The notes below the pieces were generated by a model. It was given only the letters and a program-made list of their open reading frames with translations, was not told where the DNA came from and did not search any database. From Pseudomonadota bacterium (GTDB lineage: Bacteria > Pseudomonadota > Gammaproteobacteria > Steroidobacterales > Steroidobacteraceae), in contig JAJXYU010000209.1 of NCBI GenBank assembly GCA_021780395.1, forward strand, positions 1 through 6,317: DNA of 6,317 nt, given 5' to 3'. Position numbers and translations under genes: made by a program. Shown piece by piece: positions 1 through 4,402 of the stretch. The first letter of the stretch is position 1. The number at the start of each line of letters is the position of its first letter.

Positions 1-592
1 GCGCGGCGGCGAGCGCGAACGCGGCGGCCGACGGGTCGAGTAGTGCGCGGCGCCGGTCGGCGAGCGTTTGCGCGACGTACAGCAAGCGTGCCTCGGCGAC
101 CGTCTGCCACTCGCGCCACAGCAGTTCCTCGCGCGCCTGACGCAGCGCGGCGTGCGCCGCCGCGTGCCGGCTGTGCTGGGTGAGCAGCGCCCGCAGGTCG
201 ATCGACAGTCCGAAGCCGTAGGCGTGATATTCCGGGTAGCGGGGGTCGGCCGGGGCGTTCACGCGGTCGATCGGGCGGTCGCTGCTGAAGTTGAACTGCG
301 GGTTCGGCAGGATCCCGGCGGCGAACGCCTGTGCCTGAGCGACGCCGAGCCGTGCGCGCACGGTGTTCAGGTCGGGGTTGTTGAGCACCGCGAGCGTCGC
401 GATCTGATCCAGGTCGAGCGGCCGGGGCGCTTTCGCGGGGAGCGACGGCGCGAGTTCGGGCCCGCGCGGTAGCGGCGAGGGTCGATAGATCGCGCAGCCG
501 GCGAGCGCGAGCGCGAGCGCGCCGGCGGCGAGACGCGCGAGCGGCCGCGTTCGCGGCGGACTCGGAGGGGCGGTGTCGGTACGCTGGGTCAT
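1..592 (-). CDS. TolC/CzcC-family outer-membrane efflux lipoprotein (3' part beyond window)
   Basis: Partial gene: the first 197 residues are present and the reading frame is open to the left edge. Proteins of this family form the outer-membrane duct of tripartite efflux pumps (usually RND type) or of type I secretion. The N-terminus has Arg residues at 14, 16 and 20, a hydrophobic stretch at about 19-30 and a lipobox LAGC, with Cys33 as predicted lipidation site, so the mature protein should be an anchored lipoprotein. After it comes the usual family start: LDLDQIATLAVLNNPDL (59-75), a helix with alternating Ala/Gln, then GILPNPQFNFS (93-103) entering the first beta strands, and a second helical stretch from about 140. 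The ATG at 592 is preceded by GAGG (603-606) at 10-nt spacing, and the next in-frame residues form the signal peptide, so this start is preferred. It is divergent from a two-component operon. CzcC-type genes often head a czcCBA-like operon beside such regulators, but the substrate cannot be told from this fragment. Confidence 0.85.
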   Translation of the reverse strand, partial: MTQRTDTAPPSPPRTRPLARLAAGALALALAGCAIYRPSPLPRGPELAPSLPAKAPRPLDLDQIATLAVLNNPDLNTVRARLGVAQAQAFAAGILPNPQFNFSSDRPIDRVNAPADPRYPEYHAYGFGLSIDLRALLTQHSRHAAAHAALRQAREELLWREWQTVAEARLLYVAQTLADRRRALLDPSAAAFALAAA

Positions 593-617
593 CGGCTTCG
601 TGCCTCGCGGAAACGCG

Positions 618-623
618 ATTATC
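618..623 (-). promoter_or_regulatory. Extended -10 promoter element for the efflux gene
   Basis: On the minus strand the sequence reads TGC-GATAAT, an extended -10 (TGn) followed by a 5/6 match to TATAAT. No good -35 hexamer is found 16-18 bp upstream, as expected for an extended -10 promoter. Transcription would begin near 611, giving a leader of about 19 nt that still includes the GAGG Shine-Dalgarno at 603-606. This is predicted from sequence only. Confidence 0.4.
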
Positions 624-674
624 GCAGGGTCGACTTAGGCGAGACTGAGGGTCGGACCCCGATCGGCACGGCCC

Positions 675-702
675 TTGCCGACCGCCAAGATCCGGGTATG
701 GT
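675..702 (+). promoter_or_regulatory. Candidate sigma70-like promoter for the response regulator
   Basis: TTGCCG (675-680) and TATGGT (697-702) are separated by 16 bp and each matches 4 of 6 consensus bases. If used, transcription would begin at about 709-710, which coincides with the preferred ATG of the response regulator and implies a leaderless or near-leaderless mRNA. The -35 overlaps one inverted repeat (663-681) and the -10 lies inside another (692-708), so a dimeric protein bound at either could block or modulate it. The match is modest and chance is possible. Confidence 0.3.
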
Positions 703-708
703 ACCCGG
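692..708. repeat. 17-bp inverted repeat over the response regulator start
   Basis: A perfect dyad, CCGGGTA-TGG-TACCCGG, has 7-bp arms and a 3-base centre. It ends two bases before the ATG at 710 and contains the alternative ATG at 698. It could be an operator, or an RNA hairpin if transcription starts further upstream. Its function is unknown. Confidence 0.5.
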
Positions 709-709
709 G

Positions 710-1396
710 ATGCGGATCCTGCTGGTCGAAGACGACCCGATGCTCGGCGCGGCGACGCTGCAGGCGCTGCGCGACGCCGCGCACGCGGTCGATTGGGTCC
801 GCGATGGGCCGACGGCGCTCGCGAGCGCCGTCGCCGTGACGTACGAGGCGGTCCTGCTCGATCTCGGATTGCCGGGCATGGACGGGCTGGACGTGCTGCG
901 GACGCTGCGCGCCGCGGGCAAGGACCTGCCGGTGTTGATCCTGACCGCGCGCGACGGCGTCGAGGAGCGGATCCGCGGACTCGATCTCGGTGCCGACGAT
1001 TACCTCGTGAAGCCGTTTGCCGCCGGGGAACTGCTCGCGCGCTTGCGTGCGATCGCGCGCCGCAAGGGCGGACAGGGCCGTCCGGTGCTCGGCAACGGCG
1101 TCGTGGAGCTCGACCCGGCGACCCGCGAGGCGCGCGCCGGCGAGGAGCGCGCGCGCCTGTCGAACCGAGAATTCGCGCTGCTGCACGCGCTGCTGCTGCG
1201 CCCCGGGGCACTTCTGTCGCGGCGCGAGCTCGAGGAGCGGATCTACGGCTGGGGCGAGGAAGTCGAGAGCAATGCGGTGGAGTTCCTGATCCACGCGATC
1301 CGCAAGAAGCTCGGCGCCGCCGTGATCCAGAACGTGCGCGGTGTCGGCTGGCGGGTCGCCCCGGATCGCACCCCGGCGGAGGGTGCCGGATCATGA
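710..1396 (+). CDS. OmpR/PhoB-family response regulator (QseB/PmrA-like)
   Basis: A 228-residue DNA-binding response regulator, the usual length for the family. Receiver domain at about 1-115: acidic pocket E7, D8 and D9, phosphoacceptor D51 in VLLDLGLPGMDG, switch Thr79 in LILTARD, and Lys101 in YLVKPF. The C-terminal winged-helix domain spans about 125-220, with LSNREFALLHALL, the recognition-helix stretch SNAVEFLIHAIRKKLG and the wing IQNVRGVGWRV. It should be phosphorylated by the kinase encoded immediately downstream and bind promoter DNA as a dimer. ATG 710 is preferred because it begins directly at the family N-terminus MRILLVEDD. An in-frame ATG at 698 would add only MVPG, lies within a possible -10 element and lacks a clear Shine-Dalgarno. 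No good Shine-Dalgarno precedes 710 either, which fits a leaderless message. The gene overlaps the kinase by ATGA. The exact regulon, and whether a qseB or pmrA name applies, cannot be decided. Confidence 0.95.
   Translation: MRILLVEDDPMLGAATLQALRDAAHAVDWVRDGPTALASAVAVTYEAVLLDLGLPGMDGLDVLRTLRAAGKDLPVLILTARDGVEERIRGLDLGADDYLVKPFAAGELLARLRAIARRKGGQGRPVLGNGVVELDPATREARAGEERARLSNREFALLHALLLRPGALLSRRELEERIYGWGEEVESNAVEFLIHAIRKKLGAAVIQNVRGVGWRVAPDRTPAEGAGS
1378..1383 (+). promoter_or_regulatory. Ribosome binding site of the histidine kinase
   Basis: GGAGGG lies inside the end of the response-regulator gene, 9 nt before the ATG at 1393. It selects this start within a much longer open frame that extends upstream through the regulator gene. 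Together with the ATGA overlap it indicates translational coupling. Confidence 0.75.
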
Positions 1397-2781
1397 GCCG
1401 GCGCGTGGCGTGGCGCCGTCCCGCGACGCACTCGCTGCTGTTTCGACTGTGGGCGTGGATCACCGCGAGCCTGATCGTCGTCGCGCTCGGCACGGCCGCG
1501 ATATCCTCGCTGCTCGGGCTGCAGGGCGCGAAGCAGCTGCAGGATCTGCAATTGCGCCAGGTCGCGAGCCTGGTGCGCGACCGCGGCGAGCTGCCGGCGG
1601 CGGTGCTCGCACCGCCAGGGCGTGCGGAGGATGCGACGACCGCGGTCGTGGTCGAGAGACTCGAGGACGGCCGTTCGATGCTGCCCTTGCACCTGCCGCC
1701 GGCGTTGCGCGACGGCATGCACACGGTGAGCGTCGATGGGCACGACTGGCGCGTGTACGTGAGCCGTGGGCGCGCGGGACGCGTCGCGGTCGCGCAGCGC
1801 ACCGCGGTGCCCGACGAGGCGGCGCTCGACAGCGCGCAGTACGCGTTGTCGCCGGTCCTCGCGCTGATCCCGGTACTCGTGCTGCTGTCGGCCTGGGTCG
1901 TGCGACGCGGCCTGCGGCCGATCCACACGCTCGCGGCGCAGATCGACGCACGCAGCGACGAGCGCCTGGATCCCTTGCCGGTCGAGCGGGTTCCGCAGGA
2001 ACTGCGACCGTTCGTCGCGTCGATCAACCGGCTGCTCGCCCGACTCGGCGCGCTCATCGAGCGGGAGCGTCGCTTCGTCGCCGACGCGGCGCACGAGCTG
2101 CGCACGCCGATCGCGGCCTTGAGTCTGCAGATTGACAATCTCGCGCACGGGGAACTGCCCCCGGCCACCCGCGAGCGGCTGCGCAGCGTTCAGCAGGGCT
2201 TCGCGCGCACCCGCACGGTGACCGAGCAGTTGCTGAGTCTCGCCCGCGCGCAATCCGGCCGGGCGCTCGAGCGCCGCGTCATCGATCCGTCCGCGGTGCT
2301 GCGTCAGGTGGTCGAGGACCTGTTGCCGCTCGCGGAGGCGCGGCGCGTCGACCTCGGGATGAGCCGTGATGCAAGCGCCTCGATCGCGAGCGATCCGACC
2401 CAGCTCTACACCTTGCTGCGCAATGCGCTCGACAATGCGCTGCGCTACACGCCCGAGGGCGGTCGGGTCGATCTCGCGGTCTACACCGAGGACGGCGTCG
2501 GCGGCGGTCGGCGCACCGTCGTCGAGATCCAGGATAGCGGTCCCGGGATCGCGCCCGAGGACCTCGAGCGGGCGTTTGAGCCGTTCGAGCGCTTGCGCGC
2601 CGGTGCGGACGCCGCGGGCAGCGGACTCGGGCTCGCGATCATGCGCGGGATCGCCCGCACCCTCGGCGGCGAGTTGTGCCTCGACAACCGGCCCGGGGGC
2701 GGCTTGCGCGTCCGTTACAGCGAACCGGTCGCGGTTGCGCCGGTCCCGCCGCCCGAGGCTCAGTCGGCGCGCAGCGCGTAG
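1393..2781 (+). CDS. Sensor histidine kinase, QseC/TctE-like
   Basis: A 462-residue inner-membrane sensor kinase, partner of the preceding regulator. TM1 is at about 17-43. A periplasmic sensor of about 105 residues (44-148) resembles the two-component sensor-kinase N-terminal domain of QseC/TctE proteins (TVSVDGHDWRVYVS at 111-124). TM2 is at about 151-170, then a HAMP-like linker (171-223). The DHp helix carries DAAHELRTP with phospho-His234. The ATP-binding domain has the N box NALDNALRYTP (344-354), G1 DSGPGI (381-386), F box FEPFER (395-400) and G2 GSGLGLAI (409-416), so all catalytic motifs are intact. The signal is not evident: the sensor region has no Cys and only scattered His (100, 110, 117). 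The last 17 residues are a Pro/Ala-rich tail outside the kinase fold. The 3' end overlaps the convergent propeller gene by 22 bp. The long frame upstream of 1393 is an out-of-frame shadow of the regulator gene. Confidence 0.95.
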   Translation: MSRRVAWRRPATHSLLFRLWAWITASLIVVALGTAAISSLLGLQGAKQLQDLQLRQVASLVRDRGELPAAVLAPPGRAEDATTAVVVERLEDGRSMLPLHLPPALRDGMHTVSVDGHDWRVYVSRGRAGRVAVAQRTAVPDEAALDSAQYALSPVLALIPVLVLLSAWVVRRGLRPIHTLAAQIDARSDERLDPLPVERVPQELRPFVASINRLLARLGALIERERRFVADAAHELRTPIAALSLQIDNLAHGELPPATRERLRSVQQGFARTRTVTEQLLSLARAQSGRALERRVIDPSAVLRQVVEDLLPLAEARRVDLGMSRDASASIASDPTQLYTLLRNALDNALRYTPEGGRVDLAVYTEDGVGGGRRTVVEIQDSGPGIAPEDLERAFEPFERLRAGADAAGSGLGLAIMRGIARTLGGELCLDNRPGGGLRVRYSEPVAVAPVPPPEAQSARSA

Positions 2782-3902
2782 ACCGCGACGCAGCCCGTCG
2801 GACACACGCTCGCGCCGGGATGCGCGGCGACCGGCACGAGGACCTTGCCGGTCCGGGGGTCGACGGCGACCGAGTGTGCGGAGGGACCGGTCGGCAGGTT
2901 CCCGAGCCAGCGATCGGTGCGCGCGTCGATGATGCCGAGCACCGGCCCGCCGGGATTCGCGACCGCGGCGAGCACGTAGCGCCCGGTTTGCGGGTCGTAC
3001 CCGACTTCGTCGGAGCCACCGACCTCGGGAATCGTCGCGACGATCCGGCCGGTGCGGGCGTTCATCACCACGGATTTCGCGGCGAACCCCTTCGCGATCG
3101 CATCGTCGCTGCAGCCGAGCAGCAAGTGGCCGTTCGGGCCGACCGCGAGACCCGCGGGCATGCAGGCGCTGACCGGCAGGTACCGCAGCACGCGATGCGC
3201 GCGCGGATCGATCACCGCGACCGCGCCGTTCGCCGCGACGTGATCGAGCACGGGGATCGACAGATAGACGAGACCGGTCGCCGGATCCCAGGCCGGCTGC
3301 TCCGCGCCGTCGGTCGCGCGCGGGAGCGGGAGCCGCGCGACGATCTTGCGCGTGCGGCTCGAGATCAGGCTCACGAACGGCGGATCGTCGGCGTTGTTCA
3401 CGACCACGACCAGATGGTCGCGCGCATCGTAGGTCATCTCGTCGACGCGGCGGTGACCGCCGGTCGGGATGCTCGCGACGACCGTGCGCCGGCGCACGTC
3501 GATCACCTTCACGGTGCTGTCGCCGTCACCGGCCCAGAATTCGCGCCGCCCGACCGCGACCACGCCGTCGGGACCGGCCGCGTCGAAGCCGCGCGCCTTG
3601 TCGTAGCCGGCGAAGCCGGTCACGTGGCCGAGGAACTGCCCGGTCGCGACGCGGTAGAGGTCGACGCTGCGATTCGAGCGGTCCGAGAACGCGTAGATCC
3701 CGTCCGCGTTCACGGTGCCGATGTCGAACGAGGTGAGTGCCGCGCCCGGGACCGGCCAGTTCGCGATCCGCGTCGCGGCGAAGGTCGCGGCGGCTGCCGG
3801 GGTCGCTGGCGTTGCGCGCACCGCGGCCGATGCGCTGGTTGCGGCGAGCGCCACCGCGCCCAGGGCCATCGCGAGCGCGCAGCGCCGCATCGGGGTGTTC
3901 AT
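2760..3902 (-). CDS. Exported seven-bladed YVTN/YncE-like beta-propeller protein
   Basis: A 380-residue protein with a Sec-type signal peptide: MNTPMRRC, a hydrophobic core at about 9-21, and cleavage probably after SASA (residue 26), giving a periplasmic or secreted product. An Ala/Pro/Thr-rich linker (27-42) follows, then about seven blade repeats starting near 56, 96, 150, 199, 248, 297 and 342. Repeats show the family pattern of a V/I-x-V-I-D strand, T/R-x-R/K-I-V-A, a P-T-G-like turn and a Y/V-D-P-x-T-G-x-V/Y strand, clearest at VKVIDVRRRTVVASIPTG (131-148) and LGIIDARTDRWLGNLPTG (322-339). Four Cys remain after signal removal: 247, 264 and a C-terminal CPTGC pair (367, 371). ATG 3902 has an AGGAG Shine-Dalgarno at 8-nt spacing, which favours it over the ATG four codons later. 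YncE-like propellers bind partners or ligands without a shared reaction, so no enzymatic role is assigned. It lies 52 bp downstream of msrB on the same strand. Confidence 0.85.
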   Translation of the reverse strand: MNTPMRRCALAMALGAVALAATSASAAVRATPATPAAAATFAATRIANWPVPGAALTSFDIGTVNADGIYAFSDRSNRSVDLYRVATGQFLGHVTGFAGYDKARGFDAAGPDGVVAVGRREFWAGDGDSTVKVIDVRRRTVVASIPTGGHRRVDEMTYDARDHLVVVVNNADDPPFVSLISSRTRKIVARLPLPRATDGAEQPAWDPATGLVYLSIPVLDHVAANGAVAVIDPRAHRVLRYLPVSACMPAGLAVGPNGHLLLGCSDDAIAKGFAAKSVVMNARTGRIVATIPEVGGSDEVGYDPQTGRYVLAAVANPGGPVLGIIDARTDRWLGNLPTGPSAHSVAVDPRTGKVLVPVAAHPGASVCPTGCVAVYALRAD

Positions 3903-3954
3903 CGGCTCGTCTCCTGCGGTGTCGTGGCGCTCGCGGCGGCGCCGGCGCGTCAGT
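3903..3954 (-). other. Short spacer between msrB and the propeller gene
   Basis: The spacer is 52 bp, GC-rich, and carries the propeller gene's AGGAG Shine-Dalgarno near its minus-strand 3' end. It includes a chance-level GCGCCGGCGC palindrome (3939-3948) with no following T-run, so no terminator is called and co-transcription of the two genes is likely. Confidence 0.4.
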
Positions 3955-4365
3955 CTACGAGCCGCTGGCCACGAATTTCAACGCGACGCCGTTCATGCAG
4001 TAGCGCTCGCCGGTCGGCTCGGGGCCGTCGGGGAACACGTGGCCGAGATGCCCGCCGCAGCGTGCGCAGTGCACTTCGGTGCGGCGCATCCCGAAGCGTT
4101 CATCGACCGTGACGCCGACCGCGCCGGGGAGCGGTGCGTAGAAGCTCGGCCAGCCGGTGCCGCTGTCGAACTTCGTCGCGGACTCGAACAAGGCCTCCCC
4201 GCAGGCCGCGCACCGGTACAGGCCGGTGCGGTGCTCGAGATTCAGCGGACTCGTCCCGGCGCGCTCGGTGCCATGACAGCGCATCACCTGGTAGGTGTCG
4301 GCGGGCAAGGTCCGGCGCCACTCCTCGTCGCTCGGCTTCGGGTCGGCGGGATTCGACTCGCTCAT
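3955..4365 (-). CDS. msrB: Peptide-methionine (R)-S-oxide reductase MsrB
   Basis: A 136-residue enzyme that reduces the R form of methionine sulfoxide in proteins, normally with thioredoxin as reductant. Family marks: HGTERAGTSPLN (31-42), the first zinc pair C52-x-x-C55 in YRCAACG, the active-site loop SGTGWPSFY (68-76), the second zinc pair C100-x-x-C103 in HCARCGGHLGHVFPDGP, and the catalytic Cys123 in RYCMNGVALKF. The position in the GxGWPSF loop that often carries the resolving Cys is Thr70, while an extra Cys30 sits just before HGTE and is the only free Cys left to recycle Cys123. No signal peptide is seen, so it should act in the cytoplasm. ATG 4365 has AGGAG at 6-nt spacing. It lies 37 bp downstream of the glycoside hydrolase and 52 bp upstream of the propeller gene, probably in one operon. 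Confidence 0.95.
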   Translation of the reverse strand: MSESNPADPKPSDEEWRRTLPADTYQVMRCHGTERAGTSPLNLEHRTGLYRCAACGEALFESATKFDSGTGWPSFYAPLPGAVGVTVDERFGMRRTEVHCARCGGHLGHVFPDGPEPTGERYCMNGVALKFVASGS

Positions 4366-4402
4366 CGCGTTCTCCTGGTCGCGGTTGGGGGGCGGGACAC
4401 GG

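Larger units (their letters stand above)
593..709. promoter_or_regulatory. Divergent control region between efflux gene and two-component operon
   Basis: This 117-bp gap separates two divergent start codons and must hold promoters for both directions. It contains short perfect inverted repeats: GCGAT-T-ATCGC (615-625), GGGTC-G-GACCC (649-659), TCGGCA-N7-TGCCGA (663-681) and CCGGGTA-TGG-TACCCGG (692-708). No Rho-independent terminator or RNA gene is seen. OmpR-family regulators often bind near their own promoter, and shared control of both operons is a reasonable inference. The classical OmpR-family site is a direct repeat, however, and none was recognised here. Confidence 0.6.

Noticed and set aside
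68..472. Plus-strand open frame of 134 codons at the left edge
   Set aside because: It is antisense to the partial efflux lipoprotein, which shows lipobox and TolC-family motifs; the plus-strand product has none.
793..1392. Upstream in-frame extension of the kinase through the response-regulator gene
   Set aside because: It is a +1 shadow of the regulator. The kinase start at 1393 has a GGAGGG ribosome site and begins the expected short cytoplasmic segment before TM1.
1243..2805. Long minus-strand open frame (520 codons) antisense to the kinase
   Set aside because: It lies opposite an intact kinase with every catalytic motif. Its translation is Arg/Ala/Asp-rich without recognisable motifs, typical of shadow frames in GC-rich DNA.
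3939..3948. GCGCCGGCGC palindrome between msrB and the propeller gene as a terminator
   Set aside because: It has no loop and no T-run, and short palindromes of this kind are expected by chance at this GC content.
2676..4112. Long plus-strand open frame (478 codons) opposite the propeller and msrB genes
   Set aside because: It is antisense to two genes with signal peptide, repeats or catalytic motifs. Its product is low-complexity Arg/Ala/Gly/Asp-rich and it has no supporting start context.
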